64,000 nucleotides of DNA from Shinella daejeonensis (lineage in GTDB: Bacteria; Pseudomonadota; Alphaproteobacteria; Rhizobiales; Rhizobiaceae). The translations under genes and the position numbers were made by a program. Positions 35,789 through 47,741 of the stretch are shown here, piece by piece. The number at the start of each line of letters is the position of its first letter. Position 1 is the stretch's first letter. The notes beneath the pieces were generated by a model, which was not told the origin of the DNA, searched no databases, and saw only the letters and a program-made list of their open reading frames with translations. The DNA is taken from the NCBI RefSeq assembly GCF_024281235.1, contig NZ_JAHWXY010000001.1:930001-994000 (forward strand), given 5' to 3'.

Positions 35789-36619
35789 CTACTTGTAGAC
35801 CGGCTGGCTGATCGGGATATCGGCCGGCGGGATATAGACCTGTTCCTCGCAGCCGCTGAAGGCATAGCGAAGGCCCGCACGCGCCTCATGGGTATAGAAG
35901 CCCTTGTCGTAACCCGGACCACCATTGGCCTTGAAGCCGAACATGTCGCCCTTGGTGATATGGCGGAAGCGATAGCCGACGTCGGCCTTCAGGTTGCAGG
36001 TCAGATCGACGGAGGCGCCGGCCATCAGCGCATAGGTGAAGCGCCAGCTCTTCTTGCCGCCGTGCCCGGTGGTGTAGCAACCGGGGTTGGTGGGATCGTC
36101 GCAGATCGTATTGTCCAGATTGTTCCATTTCACATAGGTGCCGCCGATACCGCCGCCGACATAGGGCGTGAAAATCCCGTAGGTGCCGATATCGACATAG
36201 GCGTTGGCCAGAAGGCTCAGCGCCGTCATGGAGGAACGGTCGCTCGAATGGCAGGCGACACCGCCGCAGAAGCCGGAGGTCGAGCCGCGGAACTTGGACT
36301 TGAACATGTAGTCGAGCGTGACGTCCGTGCGCAGATGATCGTCGATCTGGTAGCCGACGCCGCCGCCGATCGAAAAGCCGTTTCCGAGCTTGGCCGTATC
36401 GAAGTCATGCATGTTTTTGTTGCTACCCTGGAAGTAGCGGGCGCCGCGCATTTTATTGAGGGAAAATCCCGTGTCGCCACGCAGATACCAGCCGCCCGCC
36501 GGCGCCACCACCTGCTCGACCGGAGGAACCTCGATCACTTCCGGCTGATAGAAATCAGCCGCATAGCCGGACGAACCCGTCATCAGGACGGCTGCGGCGG
36601 CACTCAAAACTCTTTTCAT
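35789..36619 (-). CDS. Outer-membrane beta-barrel protein (Omp25/31-like), paralogue 2
   Basis: A 276-residue outer-membrane protein with a signal peptide (1-22, SAAAAVLMTGSSGYA). It shares with paralogue 1 the strand motifs GGWYLRGDTGF, FTPYVGGGIGGTYVKWNNL and SWRFTYALMAGASVDL and the paired cysteines. The barrel seems to end with ARAGLRYAF, but 20 further residues (CEEQVYIPPADIPISQPVYK) follow, an unusual extension. The ATG at 36619 has GGAG 7 nt upstream. A perfect CtrA box lies 89 bp upstream, which fits CtrA control of outer-membrane composition reported in Brucella. Confidence 0.87.
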   Translation of the reverse strand: MKRVLSAAAAVLMTGSSGYAADFYQPEVIEVPPVEQVVAPAGGWYLRGDTGFSLNKMRGARYFQGSNKNMHDFDTAKLGNGFSIGGGVGYQIDDHLRTDVTLDYMFKSKFRGSTSGFCGGVACHSSDRSSMTALSLLANAYVDIGTYGIFTPYVGGGIGGTYVKWNNLDNTICDDPTNPGCYTTGHGGKKSWRFTYALMAGASVDLTCNLKADVGYRFRHITKGDMFGFKANGGPGYDKGFYTHEARAGLRYAFSGCEEQVYIPPADIPISQPVYK

Positions 36620-36707
36620 CGCCTGTCTCCAAATAGGCTTGCCGCTTGGTGCCGATGTATCGGATGCCCAAGCCCCTAGATCGCCTAGGGACAATAAGCT
36701 GCAAAGG

Positions 36708-36722
36708 TTAAGGCGTAATTAA
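36708..36722. promoter_or_regulatory. Perfect CtrA box upstream of outer-membrane protein paralogue 2
   Basis: TTAA-GGCGTAA-TTAA is an exact match to the CtrA consensus TTAA-N7-TTAA. It lies between the terminator of glmM and the outer-membrane protein gene, in an A+T-rich promoter region. Confidence 0.65.
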
Positions 36723-36785
36723 CTACAAAGATTTACCGTATTTCTTAACGTATATTAGTAATTCCAGTCAAGAAAGTATAAAATA

Positions 36786-36816
36786 CAAACGTCCGGCGAA
36801 TATTCGCCGGACGTCC
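36786..36816 (-). terminator. Rho-independent terminator of glmM
   Basis: A perfect 26-bp palindrome (36789-36814; arms ACGTCCGGCGAAT) is followed on the minus strand by TTTGTATTTTAT. It lies 67 bp after the glmM stop and separates glmM from the CtrA-box promoter. Confidence 0.85.
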
Positions 36817-36881
36817 ATGTTACTCATCGATCTTTACTGTATTCCGGTGGGCTTGCTGCTGCCTGCCAGCGCAAAAATGCT

Positions 36882-38234
36882 TCAGGCAGCGCTGCGCGCC
36901 GACGCGATGACGCCGACCAGTTCATCGACGATGCGCTCGACCTTGGCGCGGTCGTCGCCTTCCGCCATCACCCGGATCAGGGGTTCCGTGCCGGAGGGAC
37001 GGATCAGCAGGCGGCCGCCGGCGGCAAGTTCGTTCTCCGCATCGGCGATCGCCTGATGCACCGCGGGATCCTCCAGCGGCTTGCCGGCCTTCACCCGCAC
37101 GTTCTTGAGGATTTGCGGCACCGGATCGAAACGCTTGCAGACCTCGCTGACCGGACGGCCGCTCCGCTTGATGCAGGCGAGAACCTGTAGCGCGGCGACA
37201 AGCCCGTCGCCGGTCGTGCCGAAATCGGACAGCACGATATGGCCCGACTGCTCCCCGCCGACATTGTAGTCGTTCTGGCGCATATGCTCGACGACGTAAC
37301 GGTCCCCGACCTTGGTGCGCTCGAGGCCCAGCCCCTTGTCCTTCAGGAAGCGCTCCAGCCCGAGATTGGACATCACCGTGGCGACGAGCCCGCCGCCACG
37401 CAGCAGCCCGTCGGCCGCCCAGCTCTCGGCGATGACCGCCATCAGCTGGTCGCCGTCGACGATCGTGCCGTTCTCGTCGACGATCTGGACCCGATCGGCG
37501 TCGCCGTCGAGCGCGATGCCGATATCGGCGCGCACTTCATGCACCTTGCGTTGCAGCGCCGCAGGGTGGGTCGAACCGCATTCGAGATTGATGTTGAGGC
37601 CGTCCGGCTGGTCGCCGATGGTCACGACATCGGCACCAAGCTCCCATAGCGCCGCCGGCGCCACCCGATAGGCGGCGCCGTTGGCACAGTCGATGGCGAC
37701 CCGCAGGCCCTTCAGGGTGACGTCGCGCGGCAGCGTACGCTTGGCATGTTCGATATAACGGTCATGGACACCGTCGATGCGTTTGGCCCGGCCGATTTCC
37801 TCGGCGCGCACCAGTTGCGGCGCGATATCCGTGTCGAGCAGATCCTCGATTTCCGCTTCCAGCGTATCGGAAAGCTTGTAACCGTCCGGTCCGAACAGCT
37901 TGATGCCGTTGTCCTGGAACGGATTGTGCGAGGCGGAGATCATCACCCCGATATCCGCGCGCAGCGACCGGGTCAGCATGGCCACAGCCGGCGTCGGGAT
38001 CGGGCCGAGGACGAAGGCGTCGATCCCGGCCGCCGTGAAACCGGCAACCATCGCATTCTCGAGCATATAGCCGGAAAGACGGGTATCCTTGCCGATCACC
38101 ACACGGTGGCGATGCGCGCCGCGCCGGAAGATCGTGCCGACCGCGATGCCGACGCGCATGGCCAGATCCGGCGTCATGGGAAAGACATTCGATTGTCCCC
38201 GGATACCGTCCGTACCGAAATAACGACGTTTCAT
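36882..38234 (-). CDS. glmM: Phosphoglucosamine mutase GlmM
   Basis: Interconverts glucosamine-6-phosphate and glucosamine-1-phosphate for peptidoglycan and LPS precursors. The 450-residue protein opens with [13 protein letters not shown], has the active-site phosphoserine loop [18 protein letters not shown], the metal loop [16 protein letters not shown] and the sugar-binding [19 protein letters not shown], and ends with the phosphate-binding [15 protein letters not shown]. The ATG at 38234 has AGGAG 5 nt upstream; the frame open to 38444 is rejected. It lies downstream of ftsH, a common gene order. Confidence 0.96.
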   Translation of the reverse strand: MKRRYFGTDGIRGQSNVFPMTPDLAMRVGIAVGTIFRRGAHRHRVVIGKDTRLSGYMLENAMVAGFTAAGIDAFVLGPIPTPAVAMLTRSLRADIGVMISASHNPFQDNGIKLFGPDGYKLSDTLEAEIEDLLDTDIAPQLVRAEEIGRAKRIDGVHDRYIEHAKRTLPRDVTLKGLRVAIDCANGAAYRVAPAALWELGADVVTIGDQPDGLNINLECGSTHPAALQRKVHEVRADIGIALDGDADRVQIVDENGTIVDGDQLMAVIAESWAADGLLRGGGLVATVMSNLGLERFLKDKGLGLERTKVGDRYVVEHMRQNDYNVGGEQSGHIVLSDFGTTGDGLVAALQVLACIKRSGRPVSEVCKRFDPVPQILKNVRVKAGKPLEDPAVHQAIADAENELAAGGRLLIRPSGTEPLIRVMAEGDDRAKVERIVDELVGVIASARSAA

Positions 38235-38469
38235 ATCAACTCCTGAAGATCGCCGGCGGCGCTCGGGCGTTCCCCGCATTGCCCGAATGGCGGACGCCCT
38301 GTCGTTCCATATCCGCCGGACCGCCGGACCGCTGCGCATTCCTGCCTGGATCGCCAACGGCATCCAGCCGGTCTCGCACGGCCCGAGCGCGTGGATTTTT
38401 ATGTCTTTGCCACAAAACCGGATGAAGAACATCCATATTGGCATCAGAATTCATTACAGACCGTTACCG

Positions 38470-38505
38470 AACGAAAACCGGCCGGAAGTCTTCTTCCGGC
38501 CGGTC
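38470..38505 (-). terminator. Rho-independent terminator of ftsH
   Basis: On the minus strand ACCGGCCGGAAG and CTTCCGGCCGGT pair around AAGA, followed by TTTCGTT. It lies 28 bp after the ftsH stop, so glmM is transcribed separately or by read-through. Confidence 0.85.
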
Positions 38506-38532
38506 CAGAATCGGGAAGGGAGAACGCGGGGC

Positions 38533-40455
<1,923 letters not shown>

Positions 40456-40507
40456 CAGGTTTTCCGGGCACTTTCCCGGCCGGGGGCTCCCGGCCGCTTC
40501 TTTGCGT

Positions 40508-40539
40508 CTAACATAGGGGCGCTGCCGGGCCTTGCCAAG
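40508..40539 (-). promoter_or_regulatory. Heat-shock (RpoH) promoter of ftsH
   Basis: On the minus strand CTTG-N18-CCTATGTTAG matches the alphaproteobacterial sigma-32 consensus CTTG-N17/18-CYTATNTNNG at every defined position. It lies 53 bp before the ftsH start. The rpoH gene itself is at 25541. Confidence 0.65.
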
Positions 40540-40631
40540 GCAAAGCGCAAGGAACTGGGGGCATTTCTCGCACTATCGCCGCAGCCAGCGGCAAAAATAC
40601 GGTCGCCCGCCCGGGCCGTCGCCGAGCCGGC

Positions 40632-41909
40632 CTATTCATTGGGCGGAAGCGGAAAGGGATCGCAGCCGGCAAGCCGGGCGAGCACCTGGGCCAGCGGCAG
40701 GTCGAAGCCCGGCAGGAACCGCGCATAGGGCGCAACCAGCGGCGTAAGCGCCGGCCACCCCTCGGAGACCGGCGAACCGTCATCGAAACAGGCGAAGGGC
40801 GCGGCTTTGGCAGCGCGGCGCGCCGGACCCGAAAGCCTCGATCCGGCCGGGTCTCCCGGCATCACCACGAGCGGACGATCCCATCGGTTCGCGACGCGGA
40901 ACCGCCCGTCCCAGACAGCCGTTTCGCCTGCCGGAACCTCGATTGCCGCAAGCCCGCGCCGCTCGCGATAAAGAAAAAGCCCGTCACGTCTCCGGTCGAA
41001 GACCACCCGCCCCGCCGTCAGCCGCGACAGGATGCCGCTTCCCACGAACGCCCTCAGCCTTTCGGCCGCCGCCCGTTCCACGGGATGCACCCGTCCGCCG
41101 GCGGTGGCCGCGAGCAACAGCAATCCGCGCCACACCGCCGGGTCGCCGATCGCCTCGTCGAGCATCGCCGGCTCCAGCCGGAACAGATGCGGCTGCGGCG
41201 CCTGCGCACACCTGTCGAGGAAAGCGGCGGCCCGCACGGACAAGGCAAGCCGGTCGGTCGCCTCCGGGGCCGCGCCACCGTCGCGCTCCATGCGAACCCG
41301 CACCCGCTCGAAACGCGGGTTGGCGTTGCTCGGGTCCTCCAGCCAGCCTTCGCCGGCAGACGCCAGGAAAGATCGTATCTCGGCGCGGCGGACACAAAGC
41401 AGCGGCCGCACCAGCCAGAAACGGCCGGACAGCAGGACCGCCCCGGCCATCCCGGACAGCCCGACGCCCTCGGACGCGCGCGTGGTGCGCATGGCGATCG
41501 TCTCGCGCTGGTCGTCGGCGGTATGTCCGGTCAGCACCGCGTCCGCACCGATCTCTGCCGCAGCGGCGCAAAGCAGGTCGTAGCGGGCCGCGCGGGCCGC
41601 CGCCTGCACGCCGGTTGCGGGCTTATCGCCGTCCCAGCGGCGGATGCTGTGCGCGATGCCGTGACGCGCGCATAACGCGCCGACCCAGCGAGCCTCCTCG
41701 GCCGATCCGGTGCGCAGCGCATGATCCACCGTGCAGGCGTGAAGGGAAAGACCGGGATGGCGGCCGCTCGAAAGACAGGACTTGAGCGCCAGCAGCAGTC
41801 CGAGGGAATCGCTTCCGCCGGAAACGGCGACAAGCAGCGTCGCGGGACGCGGAAAACTGGAAAGAAAGCGGGCAGCAACCTCGAGAAGGGTCTCGCCGGC
41901 GCGCCTCAT
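40632..41909 (-). CDS. tilS: tRNA(Ile)-lysidine synthetase TilS
   Basis: Attaches lysine to the wobble cytidine of tRNA-Ile2 (CAT) so that it reads AUA. The 425-residue protein has the PP-loop SGGSDS (30-35), HACTVDHALRTGSAEEA, the DAVLTGHTADDQRETIAMR motif and a C-terminal domain of lower conservation. It lies between cpoB and ftsH in the same direction; the ATG at 41909 begins 19 bp after the cpoB stop. Confidence 0.93.
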   Translation of the reverse strand: MRRAGETLLEVAARFLSSFPRPATLLVAVSGGSDSLGLLLALKSCLSSGRHPGLSLHACTVDHALRTGSAEEARWVGALCARHGIAHSIRRWDGDKPATGVQAAARAARYDLLCAAAAEIGADAVLTGHTADDQRETIAMRTTRASEGVGLSGMAGAVLLSGRFWLVRPLLCVRRAEIRSFLASAGEGWLEDPSNANPRFERVRVRMERDGGAAPEATDRLALSVRAAAFLDRCAQAPQPHLFRLEPAMLDEAIGDPAVWRGLLLLAATAGGRVHPVERAAAERLRAFVGSGILSRLTAGRVVFDRRRDGLFLYRERRGLAAIEVPAGETAVWDGRFRVANRWDRPLVVMPGDPAGSRLSGPARRAAKAAPFACFDDGSPVSEGWPALTPLVAPYARFLPGFDLPLAQVLARLAGCDPFPLPPNE

Positions 41910-41928
41910 CGCCGCAGATCCGGCACTT

Positions 41929-42921
41929 TCAGCAGGACAGCCGGCCCGTTTCGGCGGCCACCTTGTTCTTCACCGCCGTGGAGGCGTCGGGATACCGATT
42001 GTTGACCTCGCGCAGCGTCGCGCAAGCGGTCTCGCGGTTGTCGAGAGCGGCCAGCGACATGCCGAGCTTCAAGAGCATTTCCGGCGCCTTCTTCGACTTG
42101 CCATAGGTCTGATGGGCATTGAGGAAGGTCTTCGCCGCCTCATTGTAGTTGCCTTGCGAATATTGCGCCTCGCCGAGCCAGAAGCTGGCGTCCGACGCCT
42201 TGTCGCCGTTCGGGAAGATATCGAGATAATCGCGGAATTCGCGCTCGGCGACCTGATAATCGCCGGACAGGACATGCCCGTAGGCCGCCTGATAGAGATC
42301 TTCCGGCCTGTCGAGCGAGGCCGTCCCGGATTGTGCGCCGGCGTCCGCCCCGGAAACGGCATTGTCGCCGACGACATTGCCGCCAAGCGACGCGCTCTGG
42401 TTATGAAGGTCGGGGTTGATATCCGTGCCGATCGGCTGGCCGTTCTCGTCGAAGCGGATCGACCCCAGTTCCTGCGGCAAGGCTCCGCCGCTCGATCCAG
42501 CCTGGGCGCTGCCTCCGGCGGACGAATCCGCCGGAGGCTCGTTTGCGGCGATCTGCCGGTCCTGCGAACCGTCCCCGACCGGTTTGTCGAGAGCGCCGTG
42601 CTCGCCTTTTCCCTTGCCGTTTTCAATTTCCTGGAAACGGTATTCGTTGTCTTCCTGGGATTTGCGGATCACTTCCTGCATTTGCAGCAACTGAAAGCTC
42701 ATCTCCTCGATACGGCCGTTGAGCGAGCGGATTTCCTCCTCAAGCTGGCCGACGCGCGGGTCCATGGCCTGGGCGAGCACAATGCCGCCCTTTGCTTTTC
42801 CGCCGCCCTGCGCCGGCGGGAAACCGGTTGTCATTCCCGACAGCGGCGAGGCGCTGATCGGCCCGACCATGGCTGCTACCGCTGCGAGACTGAAAACGCC
42901 TGCCGCGACAAGTTTCTTCAT
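41929..42921 (-). CDS. cpoB: Cell division coordinator CpoB / Tol-Pal system protein YbgF
   Basis: A 330-residue periplasmic protein with a signal peptide (1-23), a trimerising coiled coil (about 45-80; VGQLEEEIRSLNGRIEEMSFQLLQMQ), a disordered Gly/Ser-rich linker, and C-terminal tetratricopeptide repeats (about 205-325; YQAAYGHVLSGDYQVAEREFRDYLDIFPNG and following). CpoB coordinates peptidoglycan synthesis and outer-membrane constriction with Tol-Pal. It follows pal in the same direction, but a terminator lies in the 150-bp gap. The ATG at 42921 opens the signal peptide; the frame open to 43062 is rejected. Confidence 0.92.
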   Translation of the reverse strand: MKKLVAAGVFSLAAVAAMVGPISASPLSGMTTGFPPAQGGGKAKGGIVLAQAMDPRVGQLEEEIRSLNGRIEEMSFQLLQMQEVIRKSQEDNEYRFQEIENGKGKGEHGALDKPVGDGSQDRQIAANEPPADSSAGGSAQAGSSGGALPQELGSIRFDENGQPIGTDINPDLHNQSASLGGNVVGDNAVSGADAGAQSGTASLDRPEDLYQAAYGHVLSGDYQVAEREFRDYLDIFPNGDKASDASFWLGEAQYSQGNYNEAAKTFLNAHQTYGKSKKAPEMLLKLGMSLAALDNRETACATLREVNNRYPDASTAVKNKVAAETGRLSC

Positions 42922-43015
42922 ATGTCTTCGTCCTGTTGGTCCAAATTTGACGCCTGAGCGCTGCCGGAGAGTTCGCCAATTGTCTCCAGAAAGCAACGGA
43001 GTTCGGCCAAAGTAT

Positions 43016-43050
43016 GATAAAAAAGAAATGGCGGCCGTCGGCCGCCATTT
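43016..43050 (-). terminator. Rho-independent terminator after pal
   Basis: On the minus strand AAATGGCGGCC and GGCCGCCATTT pair around GAC, followed by CTTTTTTAT. It lies 22 bp after the pal stop, between pal and cpoB. Confidence 0.85.
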
Positions 43051-43071
43051 CCAGTTCGACATGCGGGCGGC

Positions 43072-43605
43072 CTACATGCCCGCGCCGCCCAGCACCGTGA
43101 CGGCGCGCCGGTTCTGCGACCAGCAGGAGATGTCGTCGCAAACGGCGACCGGACGTTCCTTGCCGTAGGAGATCGTCTTCATGCGATTGGCCGGAACGCC
43201 GCGCGAGGCGAGATACTGCCGCGTCGAGGCCGCACGGCGCGCGCCAAGCGCCAGGTTGTATTCCCGCGTACCGCGTTCGTCGGCATGGCCTTCGATGGTG
43301 ATCGCATAGTTCGGATAGCGTTGCAGCCACTGGGCCTGACGGTCGAGCGTGGCGGCCGCGTCGGCGCGAACCGACGTGGAGTCCGTATCGAAGAAGATGC
43401 GGTCGCCGACATTCACCGTGAAATCCTGCTGCGAGCCCGGCGTGGCGGCGCCGGCGCCGTTCAGGCCGAGTTCGCCGGCGCTGTTCGGCAGGTTTTTCTT
43501 GGAGGCACAGCCCGCCAGCGCCAGCGTCATGCAAAGGGCAAGCATCACCGGGTTGCGCGCGATGGTCTGGAGGCGGCCTGCGGCCGGAGTTTGAATGCGG
43601 CTCAT
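43072..43605 (-). CDS. pal: Peptidoglycan-associated lipoprotein Pal
   Basis: Outer-membrane lipoprotein of 177 residues that tethers the outer membrane to peptidoglycan and is moved by TolB. The lipobox is LALAGC with the acylated Cys33; a short linker leads to an OmpA-like domain (about 65-170) with FDTDSTSVRADAAATLDRQ, ITIEGHADERGTREYNLALGARRA and KTISYGKERPV. A CtrA-box-like site lies in the 217-bp gap upstream, so pal may have its own promoter apart from tolB. Confidence 0.95.
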   Translation of the reverse strand: MSRIQTPAAGRLQTIARNPVMLALCMTLALAGCASKKNLPNSAGELGLNGAGAATPGSQQDFTVNVGDRIFFDTDSTSVRADAAATLDRQAQWLQRYPNYAITIEGHADERGTREYNLALGARRAASTRQYLASRGVPANRMKTISYGKERPVAVCDDISCWSQNRRAVTVLGGAGM

Positions 43606-43690
43606 AGGCCGGTCTCCTTGCGTCGTTTGCGTGTCATATCGGCTGAAGCACGGGCTTCAATCAGGGTTGCCAGACTGTAACCTGCGTCGG

Positions 43691-43705
43691 TTAATCGGCG
43701 TTCAA
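43691..43705. promoter_or_regulatory. CtrA-box-like site upstream of pal
   Basis: TTAA-N7-TCAA, 7 of 8 consensus positions, lies 86 bp before the pal start. It is the weakest member of the set in this window, but Tol-Pal acts at division, which CtrA times. Confidence 0.3.
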
Positions 43706-43822
43706 CGCTTATGGTTAACAATTCATTGCCGGCCTCGCGCCAACCGCGCGCCGCGCCTCGCCGTTCCGCCTCATATGCAGGACTTTGCGGCGAGAACGCG
43801 GCGAAATTGCCATAAATGCGGC

Positions 43823-45127
43823 CTATTCGAGAAGCGGCGACCAGGCCGGGTCGGAGGCGAAGCCGTTCGTCTTGACCAGTTGCTCGTTGTAGCCCGTCAG
43901 GTCGATCGAATAAAGCTGCGGGCCTCCCGCACCCGCCGACTGGCGGAAGAACATCAGCACACGACCGTTCGGCGCCCAGGTCGGGCCCTCGTTATGGAAG
44001 CCGGTGGTCAGGATCCGCTCGCCGGAGCCGTCGGTGCGCATCACCCCGATGGAGAACTTTCCGCCGGACTGCTTGGTGAAGGCGATCAGGTCGCCGCGCG
44101 GCGACCAGACCGGCGTGGAATAGGACCCGTCGCCGAAGGAAATGCGGCGCTGGTTCGAGCCGTCGGCGCCCATCACGTAAAGCTGCTGGCGTCCGCCGCG
44201 GTCGCTTTCGAAGACGATCTGCGTTCCGTCCGGCGAATAGGACGGCGATGTGTCGATCGCCGCCGTCGAGGTCAGCCGCGTCGTCGTGCGCGAGCGCAGG
44301 TCCATCGTATAGATATTGGCGTTGCCTTCCTGCTGGAGGCTCATGATGACGCGCTGGCCGTCCGGCGAGAAGCGCGGCGAAAACGTCATTCCGGGAAAGT
44401 TTCCGACCACCTCGCGCTGTCCCGTCTCGAGCTGGAGCAGATAGACGCGCGGCTGGTTGCCCTCGAAGGACATATAGGTGATTTCCTGCCGGCTCGGCGA
44501 GAAGCGCGGCGTCAGCACCAGTTCGTTAGCATTGGTGAGCGCACGGGCGTTGGCGCCGTCCTGATCCATGATCGCGAGCTGGCGCTTGCGGTCGTTCTTG
44601 GGGCCGCTTTCGGCGACATAGACGATCCGGGTGTCGAAATAGCCCTTCTCGCCGGTCAGCCGCTCATAGATGGCATCGGCGATGATGTGGGCGACGCGCC
44701 GCCAGTTGTCCGGCTGCGTGAAGAACTGCTGGCCCGTGAGCTGCTGGCCGGCGAACGTGTCCCAGAGACGGAACTCCGCCCGCAGCCGGCCGTCGCCCTC
44801 CCGGGTGACGCGGCCGGTGACCAGCGCCTGGGCATTGATGACCTTCCAGTCATCGAAGCGCGGAGCCTGATCCGGATTGCTGATCTTCTCGATGAAGGCC
44901 TGCTTATTGACCGGCGCGAAGAGGCCGGAGCGCTTCAGATCGGCCGCGATGACGTCCGTGATGCGCTGGCCGAGGTCTCCTTCCGCCACAAAATCCGTGA
45001 CGGCGATCGGCAGGGGCTCGACGTTGCCCTTGTTGATATTGATTTCCACAAGCGCCCGGGCCTGCGGCAGAAACGCCATCAGTCCCGCCAGAACGACCAG
45101 GAAACGGAGAAGTTTACGTCTCAACAT
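43823..45127 (-). CDS. tolB: Tol-Pal system translocation protein TolB
   Basis: A 434-residue periplasmic protein: signal peptide (about 1-26), an N-terminal alpha/beta domain that binds TolA (about 28-160) and a six-bladed beta-propeller (about 170-430) with WD40-like repeats such as [51 protein letters not shown] and [19 protein letters not shown], which binds Pal. It starts 21 bp after tolA in the leftward tol operon. Confidence 0.96.
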   Translation of the reverse strand: MLRRKLLRFLVVLAGLMAFLPQARALVEININKGNVEPLPIAVTDFVAEGDLGQRITDVIAADLKRSGLFAPVNKQAFIEKISNPDQAPRFDDWKVINAQALVTGRVTREGDGRLRAEFRLWDTFAGQQLTGQQFFTQPDNWRRVAHIIADAIYERLTGEKGYFDTRIVYVAESGPKNDRKRQLAIMDQDGANARALTNANELVLTPRFSPSRQEITYMSFEGNQPRVYLLQLETGQREVVGNFPGMTFSPRFSPDGQRVIMSLQQEGNANIYTMDLRSRTTTRLTSTAAIDTSPSYSPDGTQIVFESDRGGRQQLYVMGADGSNQRRISFGDGSYSTPVWSPRGDLIAFTKQSGGKFSIGVMRTDGSGERILTTGFHNEGPTWAPNGRVLMFFRQSAGAGGPQLYSIDLTGYNEQLVKTNGFASDPAWSPLLE

Positions 45128-45148
45128 ATGTCTGGGCCTTCCTAGTTC

Positions 45149-46213
45149 TTACATCATATCGCTGGGGTCGAAGTTTACGACGACTTCGCGCCAGGCATCG
45201 TATTTTTCAGGCGGCAGCCCCCGGAAGGGGCGTGATTTCATGATGGCGCGCTTGGCGCCGCCGGCAAGCGCGCGGCGCGCCGATTCTGTTCCCCCGGTCG
45301 CCACCACGCTCGGTTCGCCGATGATGTCGCCGTTCTGATCGAGCTGCATCGTCACCTTGATGCGCACTTCGGCCGCGTCGGCAAGGCCGGGGATGATCGA
45401 CCAGTTGTTCTGGATCTGGCCGCGCAGCGCGTCCATCTCGCTCATCGTAAGCTTGCTGCCGCCCGTCGTCTTCTTGCCGCCGAGCGCCGCCTCGTCGCGG
45501 GAGCGCTTGGCGCCGCCGCCCGATGCCTTTTCCTTGTTGAGAAGGGCAGCGATCTCGTCGGCGTTGAAGTCGCTCTCATTGAGCGAACTCGCCTTTTCCT
45601 GCTTCTTCTTTTCTTCCTTCTTGCGCTCCGGCGTCTTGGCGGTCTGGGCCTGGGCCTGCTCGACCTTCGGCCGCATGGCCGGAACCGGCACCTTGTCGGG
45701 AAGCGCTTCGGCCTCCGCCTCTTCCGGCGGCGCCTCTTCGGCGGGCGCCGCATCGGGCTTGGGATCCGGCGCGACGTCCTGCCGGGCCTCGGGAAGGGCG
45801 GCGACCTCCGTCGAAGGCTCGCTCGGCGGCTCTTCCTGCTTGACGTCCTCGACGGGCTTGGGGTCCGGGGTCTGGACGACCTTCTCGGCCTTTTCCGGCG
45901 CGGCCGCCGTCTCGATGTCGCGGGGGCGCTCTTCCGGCATCGGCAGGTTCTTCAGGTCGACGTCGCTGTCGCCGACATTCTCGGCGTTCTCGACCGGTGT
46001 CTCCTTGGCGGTCGGCACCGGCGCCGCCTTGTCCTTCACCGGCGCCTGCTTGTCGCCCTGCTGGATCTGGGTCAGTTCCTCGATGGAGACGATATCGACC
46101 GGCAGAGCCTCGACGTCGGCGACATCGAAGCTTTCGGGACTGCCGAGCGAAACCAGCGCCCAGGTGAGAACCAGGGCGTGAAGCGCGGCGGATGTGGCGA
46201 GGCTGGCCTTCAT
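45149..46213 (-). CDS. tolA: Tol-Pal system protein TolA
   Basis: A 354-residue inner-membrane protein that links TolQR energy to TolB-Pal. One N-terminal membrane segment (about 5-24) is followed by a long charged, Pro/Glu/Lys-rich periplasmic region (about 50-255; PSEPSTEVAALPEARQDVA, TPERKKEEKKKQEKA) and a C-terminal domain (about 260-350) of TonB_C type, SEMDALRGQIQNNWSIIPGLAD and ARRALAGGAKRAIMKSRPF. Length and composition fit alphaproteobacterial TolA. Confidence 0.93.
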   Translation of the reverse strand: MKASLATSAALHALVLTWALVSLGSPESFDVADVEALPVDIVSIEELTQIQQGDKQAPVKDKAAPVPTAKETPVENAENVGDSDVDLKNLPMPEERPRDIETAAAPEKAEKVVQTPDPKPVEDVKQEEPPSEPSTEVAALPEARQDVAPDPKPDAAPAEEAPPEEAEAEALPDKVPVPAMRPKVEQAQAQTAKTPERKKEEKKKQEKASSLNESDFNADEIAALLNKEKASGGGAKRSRDEAALGGKKTTGGSKLTMSEMDALRGQIQNNWSIIPGLADAAEVRIKVTMQLDQNGDIIGEPSVVATGGTESARRALAGGAKRAIMKSRPFRGLPPEKYDAWREVVVNFDPSDMM

Positions 46214-46222
46214 GACCTCAGG

Positions 46223-46672
46223 TCACCTGTCCGGTTTCTGCTCGGTGACGAGGCCGATATTGGTATAGCCGGCCGCCTGGATGCGCGACATCACGTCGGC
46301 GATGATGCCATAGGGCGCCGTGCCGTCGCCGCGCACGAAGATGCGTTCGGTATAGCCGGTGGTGGAGACCGCCTGGAGCTTGGCGGCGACCTCGTCGATC
46401 GGGATCGCGGTTTCCTGCAGATAGACCTCTCCGTCCGCCTTGACGGAAACGGTGATCGGCTGGGTATCGGCGTTGAGGGCGCTTGCCTGGGTCTTCGGCA
46501 GGTCGATCGGCACGCCGACGGTCATCAACGGCGCGGCCACCATGAAGATGATCAGCAGCACGAGCATCACGTCAACGAAAGGCGTGACGTTGATCTCGCT
46601 GATCGGCGCCTTCCGGCTGCCTCTGCGGCGGCGACCGCCGCCCTGGTTCTTCGCTCCGGCTGACATGCCCAT
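46223..46672 (-). CDS. tolR: Tol-Pal system protein TolR
   Basis: A 149-residue ExbD-family protein with one membrane segment (about 29-48), which carries the proton-path aspartate in INVTPFVDVMLVLLIIFMV, and a periplasmic dimerisation domain. With TolQ it forms the proton channel that energises TolA. The ATG at 46672 has GGAG 7 nt upstream; the frame is open to 46777 inside tolQ and is not used. The gene lies 31 bp after tolQ and 9 bp before tolA. Confidence 0.95.
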   Translation of the reverse strand: MGMSAGAKNQGGGRRRRGSRKAPISEINVTPFVDVMLVLLIIFMVAAPLMTVGVPIDLPKTQASALNADTQPITVSVKADGEVYLQETAIPIDEVAAKLQAVSTTGYTERIFVRGDGTAPYGIIADVMSRIQAAGYTNIGLVTEQKPDR

Positions 46673-46703
46673 GGCGTTTCTCCGTCTTGAGCCCGTCGGT
46701 TTT

Positions 46704-47420
<717 letters not shown>

Positions 47421-47741
47421 AGACCGATGTCCCCGAATCCAAACACCCGGCCAGGCGCGCGGCCCGAACCGGGTTGACATTCCATCCGGGCGGTCTTCCT
47501 GGGAGGAGGAACCGCGCCGGTGCTCAGCAAACACGCTCCGCTCGCACGGTTTATGTCCCGCGCCCGCTTCGCATGCCCGTCAAGAATGTCCGGTTGATGC
47601 CGCCGGCGCCATGCCGGTCAAACGCTTACAGCCTGCCTTCTTGCCGTCAATTTTGGTTAAAGGATGACGTGCGCCGCACGGAATCCTCACACGACGAGTA
47701 AGACATCATTATGGTTAAGCAACCGTTACCGCTAAAACACG
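47421..47741. other. Intergenic region upstream of tolQ, no gene seen
   Basis: This 321-bp stretch lies between ybgC and tolQ. I see no convincing ORF or structured RNA. One GANTC site (GAATC near 47690) and an A+T-richer section near 47650-47740 are present. It probably holds the tolQ promoter, but I cannot pick -35/-10 boxes with confidence. Confidence 0.4.

Noticed and set aside
43595-45145. 516-codon open frame opposite tolB
   Set aside because: Antisense shadow; tolB has its signal peptide and beta-propeller repeats on the other strand.
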